From Ulva prolifera (lineage: Eukaryota; Chlorophyta; Ulvophyceae; Ulvales; Ulvaceae), in NCBI GenBank assembly GCA_023078555.1, contig CM041201.1, positions 2,549,713-2,613,712 on the forward strand: 64,000 nt of DNA, in the 5' to 3' direction. The notes beneath the pieces are model-generated. The model had not been told where the DNA came from. It saw only the letters and a program-made list of their open reading frames with translations, and did not search any database. The position numbers and the translations under genes are program-made. Of the stretch, positions 12,087 through 23,300 are shown one piece after another (within the stretch, counting starts at the first letter, position 1; each line of letters opens with the position of its first letter).

Positions 12087-12195
12087 CGATGATAATGCTG
12101 AGATGTATCGGAGTCTAGAATTTTTAACTCGCGCGAGCATGATCGTTCTTATGAGAATCCTGATCAGCATGATGACCCGATCCTGCCGGACTGAG
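12087..12195 (+). mobile_element. LINE-1-like 3' coding end, inverted relative to the adjacent piece
   Basis: Read on the plus strand (gatgtatcggagtc ... cgatcctgccggactgag), this is a diverged match to the minus-strand 3' coding end of the LINE at 34187-34300 (atgtatcggaagtct ... cgatcctgccggactgag). The next LINE piece, at 12242-12480, is on the minus strand, so the two point in opposite directions. Confidence 0.65.
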
Positions 12196-12241
12196 GCGTG
12201 TTTATACGGGCTGTCCGTCTGAAATATGAAATTTGTGGCCA

Positions 12242-12480
12242 TTACACCCGCAGCGCCCACTGGACAAACGCGCCTTTGGAGATGCGCCCACTGGCAGCGG
12301 CCACATCCCCCAACTGACCGACAAACCTCACGGCAGCCTTGCCCATGAAGCCACACGATTCGACTGCAAACGGAACAAACCGGAACGCGGCATGGTCAGG
12401 CACGTCCCGCCGGAAGCGGTCCCGCTTCCTGTCCTCCGCCCGCTCCGCCGTCGCACCCGTCTCCCGCGCCGCAGCGGCCA
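12242..12480 (-). mobile_element. LINE-1 fragment, C-terminal region
   Basis: The minus strand encodes VAAAARETGATAERAEDRKR, FVPFAVESCGFMGKAAVRFV and GRISKGAFVQWALRV, nearly identical to the end of the LINE ORF at about 34304-34545. Identity stops abruptly at about 12242, next to the inverted piece, and at about 12480. This is a dead fragment. Confidence 0.88.
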
Positions 12481-13009
12481 CGTAAATACTGTGTGTAAAT
12501 ACTTGCATGCCCGATTTTTCGTTGATGGAATGAAGTTGGACTGGGGGAAGGGTAATGGATTATGCATTGATGCAAGGCGGCCGCTGCGTCAGCAGAGTGC
12601 GCAGAGTACACAGAGAGATTGCGCTGCAACAGCACTGCTGCACAGCAGCCATTCCCTTACCTACTCCACTGGCATGGCTGCCAGACAGCGCAATTGTATG
12701 CTTTGCAGGGCGCAGGCTCCAGCTGCAATAGCTGTTCCTGTTCTTTGCCTCACGACGTTTGCCTCAGACATTGCTCCTTCCATGCATTTCGCATGCGCGC
12801 TGCTGACGCTCCGCGCGGCTGTATGTTCTTATGTGCATGCATGCACGATTCTTCGTTGATGGGAGGGAGTTGGGCTGGGGGCAGGGTAATGTACAGTGCA
12901 TGGCCATGACGAGCGTCGCATGCCTTTTCGATGTGACACAGGTCTGCGTCACGGGACAGCGGTCCGGATTGGCGCGACGTCGACAGATGGCCACATTTAA
13001 ACCAGTGTT
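12481..13009. other. No gene recognised
   Basis: Short frames only. The motif cgattttcgttgatggaatgaag near 12510 recurs as cgattcttcgttgatggga near 12845, with similar downstream sequence (ggggaagggtaatg and gggcagggtaatg). This marks a small diverged direct duplication about 335 bp apart. Confidence 0.5.
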
Positions 13010-13130
13010 ACAAGGACAAAGGCAGCAAGGCGGGCAGCACCGCGAAACAAGCAAACAGACGAAGCAAACACACAGACACGCACGCACGCGACACCCACCA
13101 CGCCCCGGAAACCCACCATCGGTGCATCAA
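13010..13130 (-). repeat. CA-rich SINE-like repeat copy
   Basis: Starts gttacaaggacaaagg and continues through gggcagcaccgcg into a body rich in cacacagacacgcacg. It has the same orientation as the copy at 600-765. It is probably 5'-truncated, because the body is short compared with the copies at 16.4 and 18.4 kb. Confidence 0.5.
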
Positions 13131-13194
13131 AAGACACAGATTTTTCAAGAGAGATCCTCGTGTATACGTAGGTGTGGGACGTTTTCGCTGTTGC

Positions 13195-13865
13195 AGTACA
13201 TCCACGGCAGGGCACGCGCAACATCAACGCAGCTATAGCCATATCGGTGCAGGTGACATGGTTGTGAAGTTTTGCCGTGTACACGTGATCATGTCATGAC
13301 ATGTGGTAAGCAATGCATATCAGCAGGTTGTTCACGCTGCCCGTTAATGGGTCGTCACCTCCGCAGGCGAGCTGTTCACAGACGAGGCATCTCGTGATCA
13401 CGCGAGGCCTGTGCCTTCCTGCAGCTGCAAAGTGCTGTCATGTCGCCTTGTTTTGTCGCGTTGAATGTCCTGTGCGTCCTCAAAGATTCATATGATGTTG
13501 CGGCGGTGGTATTGCAGGTGGGGGCGGCGGTGGCGGAGATGTCGGAGGGGGCGGTGGCGGCGAATCGAGAGGGGGGGGGGTTGCTGGTCACCAATTGTGA
13601 CCCGACGGTGGTGGTGCTTGGCTTCACGTGGGTGACATGGCTGCGAAGATGCACCACCGTGTGATCAAGAGCCATGGTATGCATATCAGCAAGAACTTCA
13701 CAGTGCCTGTTGGAAAGGGTCACCACCTCCACAGGCGAGCTGCGTGTGACGCGTGTACGAGGCATCACGCGAGGTCTGCTCCTTCCACCCAGCTGCAAGT
13801 TGCTGTCGTGTCGCCGTGTTTCGTCGCGTTGGATGTCTCAATTGCGCGGTAAAGCGTCCTGAGAG
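13195..13865. repeat. Two copies of a dispersed repeat containing proline-codon-rich antisense segment
   Basis: The segment at 13195-13590 (ggtgcaggtgacatgg, gttgtgaagttttgccg, gtcacctccgcaggcgagct, then a G-rich part) is closely matched at 37925-38285. A diverged second copy follows at 13620-13865, and a weak one occurs near 29530-29720. The G-rich part, read on the minus strand, encodes TSPPPPPP-like residues resembling the proline-rich protein at 7.6-9.3 kb. Whether this is a mobile element or pieces of an HRGP-family gene is unclear. Confidence 0.55.
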
Positions 13866-13869
13866 AGCC

Positions 13870-15999
13870 ATTTGCTGCCGCCTGCACGTATCTCCCCAGC
13901 GGCAACTACTTGATACTGCAAGCAGAAGCATCTCTTCACATGGACAGCTTGAACTGAGCGCGATTGCGAGCATATGAGTCCGCAGTCCTCGCAGAGTCAG
14001 GTTTGCAGATGAAGGACAGGATAATCATTCTGTCAAGACAAATAGAATATCCATACGACACGGTATGGCCTTGCCTGAACGCTGCACCTCGCAGTCATCG
14101 TTGCCTCTGTGAATGTCCCTCCCTCGCGCGCAGGCAGACCGGCGCCAACGCATGTACCCGCGCACCTGGTACACCCACGAGCAAACATATGACAGCGCAC
14201 AGATTTGTAGAGCAGCTAGCTTTCTCCTGCACTGGTGCTTTGCCTGCACGTGCACGGCCCTGTGCGGCCAGGACTGTCAGCCCGCGTGTAAGGCCTTGCT
14301 TGTAGATCTGGCTGCAGCTGGTAACGAAGTGCCCTGTAGTGCAAGTGTGTAGTGGATGCGCCATCGGTGCGTGTTGGCTGAGATGGAGTGGCGAGTGTGC
14401 AGGAAGGTCCCCACCTTCGTGGCGTAGCAACTGGCCGGCACACTGCCTTTGTCCTTTTAACACTCAAGCGCTTGCAGCTGAACGATCTGCCCGAATTCGG
14501 ACACGTCCAGCCTGACGTCACGGGCCTCGCAAACCCCAGCATCAATTTTGGATCATCGATCTGGCATCATTCCTAACAGCAGGTGTGCTGATACTGTGCT
14601 GATGCTGCTCGGACTGTGCTTTGCAGTGCAGATGCGGGTGTAATGGGCGAGTAGACTGACCTGGAGCTGTGCAGGCCAGAGACAACACAGCCAGCTAGCA
14701 TCTGGAGTTCGACAGTGACTTGCTCCCCTCACTTGGCAACCGCCGCAACGAGAGCTTTTCCCGCTGACTTGCACCGACAGACAGGTGCGCGCAATGGTAT
14801 GGCTGTGATTGTCGATCAACCACTTGGCTAGCGTGCGCCGGTGGAATTCATAGACAGCGGTGCTTGCGTGCTGTGCCGTTTGTTGATGGCGGTGACTTGC
14901 GTGCTTCTAGACCTCAGGCTGTACACTGAATCGTTTCAGTTCGTTTCATGAGGATTCCACGGTGCTGCATGCCTCTTTGACTTTGTCTCTGTAGTAGGTT
15001 TGCAGAGACAAGGTCTCTGTCTGTGCTTCTGGTGATGTTGAAATGAGTACACGAGATGTCTGGTTGGCGCTGTATGTGGTGACAGGTGGCTGGTAGGCGC
15101 GTCCCTCGAGCTCGGCGGGTGCGAGATAGGTGCAAGTTGCACCATGACGGGTGAGTGGTGCCTGAAGCACTATTGTGGGTGGCTTGGGTGGTGTACAGTG
15201 GATGCCCGGGCCGGCAGCCCACCGCTGCACTTCGCGCCAGCTCGTGTGCGGGATAATTTCTGTTGTGTCACAACCTGGCCTGTTTGCATGCACATGCCAC
15301 CAGCGTCGTCGGTCTCTTCAGGCCACTTGTTCTGCTTGACTTTGGGCTCCCACATCATCCACATGCACAGTTGAACCTTGCTACTCGACATGTCTGTCAA
15401 GGTCTGCACACGAGAACAACCGTCCACGCCACAGTCTGCCCTTGAAGCGTCCTCTGGCCATAGAAGCGGCGTAGCGATCGCTGCTGCTGGGCCCATCACA
15501 TACATTGTATGCGCATTTACGCCAGCGGTGATCTGCGCAGCCACTCAAACCCGAGCTGCCTGCAGGTTGTTTGAGCCTGGGTGGCATCGCCCTTGCCTAC
15601 GTGCACCACCCTCTGGGCCTCTTGCCGCGCTTGCTCATCCGCACACGGCAGGCCTCACAGAGAGGTGCGGCCCTGTCCACCGCAAATGCTGCCCCTGTCA
15701 GATTTTGCGTCTGCGGACACAGCTCCAGTGAATCACACACACCTTCCCTTTCCTGTGCGCTGTTCCGCCAGTGCTGTCTCACCACTTCAGTCCCCGTGAT
15801 ACATGCCGGCCGCCATGACTCGGCATCACGCATTGAACGCCCTCGCCAGCTCTCACGTGCTTGGACTTAGGCATTGCCTGGACTTACGCACACACGAGGT
15901 GTACCTGTGTCTCATGCTTTCAGTGGATTATTCACTGCGCTCTCATGCATTTATCAGAGCCCCTTTGTCACATGTAGCCTTCTAAACCTCTCACCCGGG
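13870..15999. other. No gene recognised
   Basis: About 2.1 kb with short frames on both strands, low coding signal and no domain. Cysteine-containing frames near 15600-15730 were inspected as possible zinc-binding exons but do not form a clear motif. Confidence 0.4.
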
Positions 16000-16431
16000 G
16001 CTGGAAGCATTGCACTGCGCGGCATCTCCTCAGGATCTCAGCATCTCATCAGAGGGTAGTGCAGGTTTTGCATCCTCCGCTGTGGTAGGCACACGCACCG
16101 GACGAAAGCGTCCGCAGAGTGGTGTTGGCCGCACAGCCCACCCACCGGCTTCCTTCCTGCCGCACAGCATTCTGCGCCGCTGCTCTGAGCCAGGGATAGG
16201 TGCGCCTGCCCTTTCCCTTCTCAGGCCTCATCATTGTGACTGCATGCCCACACTTCACACAAGCTGCGGCAGCTGCCCAGCCAGTGGGTGTCTGCGGCTT
16301 ACAGGCTGCGCCTTTAGGCTAGGCTGGCTGACAATCTCTGTATTCTCTGAGCCGAGTTAGTCTCGATCTCACTGAGGATGGAAATTTGTACATGTGTTCG
16401 TATGCATGTCTGCTGATGCACAGCTACACGC

Positions 16432-16726
16432 CGGGTGCACTTTGGGTCCATAGATAGGGTATCGGTTGGGGCTGGCCCCCGACGATTGGGTGGCTCCGGC
16501 CGGCGTCGTCCCGGGCGCATCCTCGTCGTGTGGGGGATAGGCGTCGAGGTGTAGGGTGCGGTCGTGCGTGTGTGGCGGCCTCACCGTCTCTGTCTTTTGT
16601 TGGGGGCGTTGTGGGTGTTGCGTGCGTTGCGTGGGTGCGACGAGAGCAATGGCACGGGTGCGTTGTCATTGCCCTGCTTGCTGCTTTTGCGGTGTCTCCC
16701 GCCTCACCACCTTCCTCCATGTACAC
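16432..16726 (+). mobile_element. SINE-like insertion with 12-bp target-site duplication
   Basis: Flanked by identical acagctacacgc at 16420-16431 and 16727-16738. Related sites at about 17605 (cacagctaca) and 19440 lack the insert. The body is G/T-rich in this orientation and its 3' end resembles the other CA-rich family copies. A duplication of this length with no inverted termini suggests target-primed retrotransposition. Confidence 0.65.
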
Positions 16727-17984
16727 ACAGCTACACGCTGTGTCAGCTCTCGTCTGTTAACTCACCTCGACTTTGCTGCTGTGCAGACCCCAGGCCAGCC
16801 TCCTGAAGCGGAGCCCATTTTCACGCCGGCTTTAGCTGCAGAGCCTAGCCTTCCCTTGATAGATCGAAGAGCCCAAAAGGTGTGCACCCACTCATGACAT
16901 GACACTTGTGAAGGTGCCCGTTCTTGGGCCTGCATGTTGCTTGCTGCTGTGCCATCGAGTGCTGTCCCTGGGCATGCATGTTCAACACCATGTGTGCAAA
17001 TGATGCTAGGTATGTTTTCTCACATCATGATTGTATCGCCTACTCTGAGCAGGCAACATAGACCCCAGTCCACATACATCGACATCGGTCCATACGGATG
17101 GTTTGGACCAGGCTCGCAGCTACCTCAGAAACGGTGACAGAGATTGAGCGTGCGCGTGCGTGGAGCGTGTGGCCACAAGGGGTGGCAGAACAGTCGCAGA
17201 ACGCCCACTATACTGTAACATGATGAGCAGGTACCGCAAATATGCACAACACATTAAACTCTGCACTTGTGTGGTTGCTGACGCCGAGGTAGCCTGCAGG
17301 TGGCAGTACCAGTTCTCGGCCCACTGCCTACCTTGCTGCCGCACAGCATTCTGCGCCCCGTCTCTGAGCTAAGCACAGGTGAGCCTGCCCGTCTCCCTAC
17401 CAGTGCTCATTGTCATGCCTGCATGCCCAGGCAAGGCGCTATGACCGCCCGGCAAGGGGCAGTGGCTTGGACCTGGAACGCTGCGCCTTCCGGCCCCGCT
17501 GCCTGAAGCCCCTTGGCCTGCGCATGCACTCATGATGCATGAGGCCAGTTCAGTGACAACCCGAATGACGATGGATCTGTGCATGTGTTCGTATGCATGT
17601 CTGCTGACGCACAGCTACATGTCGTCTCATCCCTCAGACGTATACTCACACTGCTGCTGTGCAGACACCTGCCGCCGGCCTTCCGAAGCAGAGCCCGGCT
17701 CTACACCAAACTTGACTGCCTGGCCGCTGCTTCAAAGATCTCAGAGCCCACACGTGTGTTCCCGCTTACATGGGATAACACTTGTACAATTTCCTTTCTT
17801 GCCCCTGTGGCTTCAAATTGCACTGCCGTCCTGTACATGCTCTACTTCAGATGTGTGGTACCGAGGCTAGCCTGTGTGTACTGTATCTCACTGTGCCACG
17901 TGTTCTGAGCGAGCGGGATGCACAAGCGACCGTATGCTATAGTACAGATACTTTGGTCTGCATAGATACACCGCACCAGGCACA

Positions 17985-18240
17985 CTACTCAGGTCCCACC
18001 TCCAGAACAACATTGCCCTTCAACAGTTTCAAGCCGCTTTCCGCGAGGATTGTGGCTGCGTAGAGCATGTCCACACCTTTGCACGCCCTGTCCGGGCGGC
18101 TACCGCGGCATGCCGCAGCACTAAGCAGACACTCCACATGATGCTTTCTTCCTGCCAGTGGACATTCGGAAAGCATACAATACTGTGTGGCGTGCCCTTT
18201 TGTTGTACAAACTGCTCCAAAAAGGACCTTCCCGACCAGG
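17985..18240 (+). pseudogene. Decayed reverse transcriptase fragment
   Basis: One frame reads LQQFQAAFREDCGCVEHVHT, which has the look of the QAGFR...C...H segment of LINE reverse transcriptases. After a frameshift near 18150, another frame reads FLPVDIRKAYNTVWRALLLY followed by KLLQKG. This is a clear RT motif A with the catalytic Asp in VDIRKAY. It is more like classical LINE enzymes than the three LINEs at 34-47 kb, so it derives from a different element. No intact ORF surrounds it. Confidence 0.7.
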
Positions 18241-18387
18241 GGGTGTCTGCGGCGTAGAAACTGCGCCTTTCAACAAGGCAGGCTGACAATCTCTGCATGC
18301 CCTGAGGCGATTGCAGTCTCAATCCCGCTGATGATGGAGGTTGGTGCATGTGTTCATATGCCTGTCTGCTGATGCACAGCTACACGC

Positions 18388-18736
18388 TTAAGCTTGGTGC
18401 GCAGTGGGTGTGTAGGTGGGGTACGGGTTGGCGCGGGGACCCCCGACGGTTGGTTGGCCCGGCCGGGTGGCCTTGGGCTTCGCCGCGCCCGGGCGCATCC
18501 TCGTCATGTCGGGGACAGGCGTTGGGGTGTAGGGTGCGGTGTGCGAATGTGTGGCTGTGCGTGTGTTGCGGCCTGAGAGTCTGTGTCATTTGTGGGGGGG
18601 GGGGGGCTGGCCACATGTCGGTGTTGTGTGCATTGCGTGTGTGTGATGAGAGCAAGGGCAAGGGTGCGTTGGGCCGGGTTGCTGGTTGTGTCCTTGCCCT
18701 GCGTTCTCCTTCGCGGTGCTACCCGTCCATGTACAC
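18388..18736 (+). mobile_element. SINE-like insertion, second copy at the equivalent site
   Basis: Flanked by acagctacacgc at 18376-18387 and 18737-18748, the same target duplication as the copy at 16432-16726. Sequence similarity (ccccgacg, gggcgcatcctcgtc, ggtgtagggtgcgg) shows that both descend from one insertion that was then duplicated with the surrounding block. It contains a run of 14 G near 18594-18607. Confidence 0.65.
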
Positions 18737-20344
18737 ACAGCTACACGCTGTCTCAGCCCTCGGCTGTTAATTCACATCGCTGCTGCAGACCCCAGACCAG
18801 CCTCCTGAAACGGAGCCAAGCTTCAACCAAGGTTTGACTGGAGAGCCTAGCTCTCCCTATACATCAAAGAGCCCGAAAGGTGTGCACCCGCTCATGACAA
18901 ACAACTTGTGAATGTATCGTGCTTGCTCCTGTGCCGTCGAGTGCTGTCCCTGGGCCTGCATGTTCAACACCACTGGCATGTGTGCAAATTAGGCTAGTCT
19001 GCGTGTGTTTCCTCACAGCATGATTGTATCGCCTAGAATGCCACCAGTATCGTGATGAGCAGGTGACAAAAACGTGCACAACAGATCTAACTCTGCAACT
19101 TGTGTGGTTGCTGACGCTGAGGTAGCCTGCAGGTGGCAGTAGCAGTACTCCGGCCCATTGGCTACCTTGCTGCCGCACAGCATTCTGCGCCACGTCTCTG
19201 AGCTAAGCACAGGTGAGCCTGCCCGTCTCCCTCTCAGTGCTCATTGTTGTGCCTGCATGCCCACACTAGGCCCTGTGGCTGCCCGGCGGGGGGGCAGTGG
19301 CTTGGAGCTGGAACGCTGCGCCGTCCGGCCCCGCTGGCTGACACCCTAGGCCTGTGCATGCACTCATCATGCATGAGGCCAGTGCAGTTCCAACCCAAAT
19401 GACAATGGATCTGTGCATGTGGTCGTATGCATGTCTGCTGATGCACCGTCTCATCCCTGTTGAATCGCACTGCTGCTGTGTAGAAATCCGCTACCGCCTT
19501 CCAAAGCAGAGCCCGGCTTCACACCGAACTTGATTGCGTAGCCGCTGCTTCAAAGATCTAAGAGCCTACAGGTGTGTTCCCACTTGCATGGGATCACACT
19601 TGTACGAGTGGCCTTTCTTGCTCCTGTGGCTTGCTGCGAGAATGCACGTATCCTCGGTGCTGGCTCGTGTCACACAGAAACAACCACGTGACACCTGCAG
19701 CAATCTCACCCATGCGAGGGTTGTCCCCTCACTCCACTAATGAGCAGAAACAAATACACACACAACCAGCCAGTGGGCAGACCAGCACATACTCTGTGCA
19801 AGCGATCTCCATGCGCAAGATGTGTACTGGAATCGGCACAGCGCTATACATAGCATTCCTAGACACAGCACTCAGCAAACCGAGGTGTAGAGAAAGCATT
19901 CCACACAGGCCTCCCCCAGCATTTAGGTGCTCTCTGATACCATTCACATGCCGTCGAAGCGTAAGACTTACGGCAGTGTAGTATTCTTCACTTGTGTATG
20001 CTGGCTAGTCACTGTGCCCCGTATTCTGAGCAGGCAAGATGCACAACAGGCCATGTACTAAAGTACAGAGACTTTGGTCTGCATAGGTACCCCGCACCAG
20101 GCACATGAACAGCTGGCCCAAGCCGCTCCAGACACAGCCTTTGTGGTTAAGCGTGCACATGACTCAGCATGTCGCCACAAGATGTGGCAGTGTACTACCA
20201 GCATTCGCAGATCCCCACCAGAAAGTTCTGAGCGTGTGATAGGTCATTGTTGGCGACAGTGTAATCCACAGCTTGAACAATGCGCATACTTGTGGCTGCT
20301 GACGCCGAGGCAGTCTGCAGGTGCCAGTGGTAATACCAGTGCTC

Positions 20345-23300
20345 ATGTCAAGTACAGCACCCAAAACGCCTCGGTGTCGGGCGCCTGATGCCGCCGAGGC
20401 ACGCGGACCGGCGTCGCCTGTTCCTCCGCTAACCGCCAGCAGCGTCTCTGGCTGGGCAGTCGCGGAGTCCATCCAGTGGCTGGTGGCGCACGCGACGACA
20501 TCCGGCCACCGCCCATCCAAGCAGTGCCGCAAGCTGCTCCGCCTCCTCGGCGACCCCCACCTGCACAGCGCCGCCCACGCCCTCGACCAGCTGGCGGACC
20601 GGCCACAGCATCAGCATCACCGGTCCGAATATGACGCCCTCTGCGAGGCCCTGTCCCAGGCCGAGGCGGTGCTGCTGCCCGAGGCGGCGCAGGAGCAGTC
20701 GCTGTTTCAGCGGTGGCGGACCGCTTCGCTGAATGTAAAGAAGGCAAAGGATATTCGTGTACTGCTGCAGCAGTTCTGCGACCCTGAGAAGTGTGCACAG
20801 CTGGATGCCTCGCTCAAGGCTTTGCCTGACCTGACCACACCTCACCCCCACACCGATGACAGCGCTCCCCGGTCCACGGAAGACCCGTTTGCTGGGCTGC
20901 CACCGCACATCTTCCAGCAATGCCACGATCTGGTGGCACGCATCGATGAGCAGCTGCAGAGCACGCGCAACATTGGCATCGACGGTGCCTGCGGCATCGG
21001 CAAGACGGCCATCGCCCGCGCCGTGTTTAAGCGCGCCAAGCCCCGCTTCGATGCGGCGGTGTGGTTGACTGTCGGAGGTGACGCCGGCACAGCCCTGCCG
21101 CTGCTGCAGGCAGCATCAGCGGAGCTCTTCCCTGAGCTTGCTGCTCCGTTTGAGACCGCAGAGGAGGGCGTGCGGGCCCTGGCGCAGCTGCTGCACGACG
21201 GCGGCCGGAGCGTGCTGCTGGTGCTGGACAACATCGTGGCCTCGACTGAGGAAGCAGGCAAAGCTGTTGAGCAGCTCAACTTCGCAACGCGCCCCAGCAT
21301 GCGGGCAGACGGCAGCAGGCTCATTGTCACGAGTCGAGCATCTGACGCAGTGGCACACGAGCCTGGGGGAGAGGGCACTGCCCGGGTACAGGAAGCTCGG
21401 CTGTTTGAAGTGCAGCCCCTGGGCGAGGAGGCTGCGCGACAGCTGCTCAGCCATGCCACTTTCGGGTCGCCAGATGCAACACCACCACCATTTGCTTCGG
21501 GAGACATGTTTGCGCATCTGCTTCAGAGCTGCGGTGGCAACCCCCTTGCTCTCCAAGTCCTCGGCAGCGCTCTTCGGCACTGCTCCACGGCTGAGCAGTG
21601 GGAGCAGCGCCTGGCCGCGCAGGAGGCTCGGCACGCGGCGGGTGAGGATGTGGCTACCAGCACCTGCGCCGTGAGTGTGCAAGCCCTGCCACTTTCCGTT
21701 CAGCATTGCCTTGCCGAGTTTGCGGCTCTGCCAGAGGGCACTGAGGCAGATGAGGAGGCCCTGCTGCAGCTCTTTGCGACACGTGCTCCACTACACACAC
21801 CTGCCAGCGTCAGAGCTGCAGCGGTCAAGCTTGACCACCTCGTCAGCCACGGCCTGGTGCTCCATTGTCTAGATCTCGACTGCTGTGAAGCTGCGCATGA
21901 GCTTAAGTACTCCATGCATGGCGTTACGCGGAGCACCGCGCTGTTGACATCCCGGCTATCAGGGGCCGGGCCCTCGCATGGGCACACCACGATACTCACA
22001 CGCAGTGGCAGCGCGAAGTGCACCAGTAGTGGGAATGAGCTCGTGCCCATGTCCAAGGCGGGAGCCGGGTCCTTCAGGGTGACCCGGCTGCGCACCTTTG
22101 TCAAGGGCAGCTTGCTGAGCGCAAGGCGGAGAGGCTGGCCATCGTTCACGGGTAGAGCACAGCAGCCTCCAGAGCCTCCCTGGAGCCGTGACGGGGAGAG
22201 CATCACACTAGAGCAGCTGGCGCGGCATGCTGCCGACGGTACTCTCGGCGGGCTCAACCTGAACAGCTTGGAGCGGCTATGGGCAAGCCTGCTCGGTGAT
22301 GCTCACGAAAGAGTGCTCTATGTCAACCTTAGTGGCTGCAAGCGCCTGGCGCATCTACCGGAGGGCATCGGTACATTCAGGCATCTGCGCAGCCTCAACC
22401 TGCAGGACTGCGCAAGCCTGACAGAACTGCCAGACGGCATCAGTGCCTGCAGCCAGCTGAGCTGCCTCAAGCTCTCGGGATGTGATAAACTAGAGCAGCT
22501 GCCGGAGGACATTAGCCGGTGGAGTCAGCTCGAGACGCTGAACCTTTACAATTGCAAGAGTCTGGTCAATCTGCCAGATAGCATCAGCGGCTGCAGCCGA
22601 CTCACTTTCCTGAATCTCAACAGTTGTTCCAGTCTGGCTCAGCTCCCTGATGGCATCAGCGGCTGCAGCCAGCTGAGGGACTTCCACCTGTGGGGATGCG
22701 AGGAGCTAACAAAGCTGCCGGAGGGCATCACCAGCTTGACTCAGCTGACGCGGCTTGTTCTTGCCCATTGCAGGCGCCTGACGCACCTGCCGGAGGGGTG
22801 CAGCTTTCTCCGTGATCTTCGCCGCTTGAACCTTGCAGAGTGTGAGAGTCTGCGGGAGCTTCCTGTCGGCATCGGCAGCTGGAACAAGCTGACGTACCTG
22901 TCCCTGCATGGCTGCACGAATCTGCCATGCGTGCCGGAGAGCATCAGTGGCTGCAGCCAGCTGATGGACCTCAGGCTCTCGGGATGTGAGAAGCTAGAGC
23001 AGCTGCCAGAGGACATCAGTGGATGGGGTCAGCTCGAGTCGCTACATCTCTACGATTGCAAGAGTCTGGTTAATCTGCCAGACGGCATCAGCGGCTGCAG
23101 CCGACTCACTTTCCTCAATCTAAACACCTGCATCAGGCTGGCTCAGCTCCCTGATGGCATCGGCGGCTGCAGCCAGCTGAGGGATTTCCGCCTGTGGGGA
23201 TGCGAGGAGCTGGCACAGCTGCCGGAGGGCATCACTTGCTTGACTCAGCTGACGCTGCTTGCCCTTGCCCGCTGCAAGCGCCTGACGCACCTGCCGGAGG

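Larger units (their letters stand above)
16000..20340 (+). repeat. Large tandem duplication of retroelement-derived sequence
   Basis: Diagnostic strings recur in order. The string cttcctgccgcacagcat or ttgctgccgcacagcat is at about 16155, 17335 and 19170. The string atgtgttcgtatgcatgtct is at 16391 and 17584, with diverged copies at 18347 and 19419. The string gacgccgaggtagcctgcag is at about 17280, 19108 (diverged) and 20300. The string ctttggtctgcata is at about 17950 and 20072. The simplest reading is alternating A and B units in a higher-order duplication of about 2 kb. Decayed reverse transcriptase sequence sits in one B unit. The last B unit runs to within a few bases of the NLR start codon at 20345. 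Confidence 0.65.

Noticed and set aside
19800-19870. RT motif A candidate (YIAFLDTALSKP)
   Set aside because: It is too short and lacks the neighbouring RT motifs. Similarity to the FLDxxKAYD pattern may be chance.
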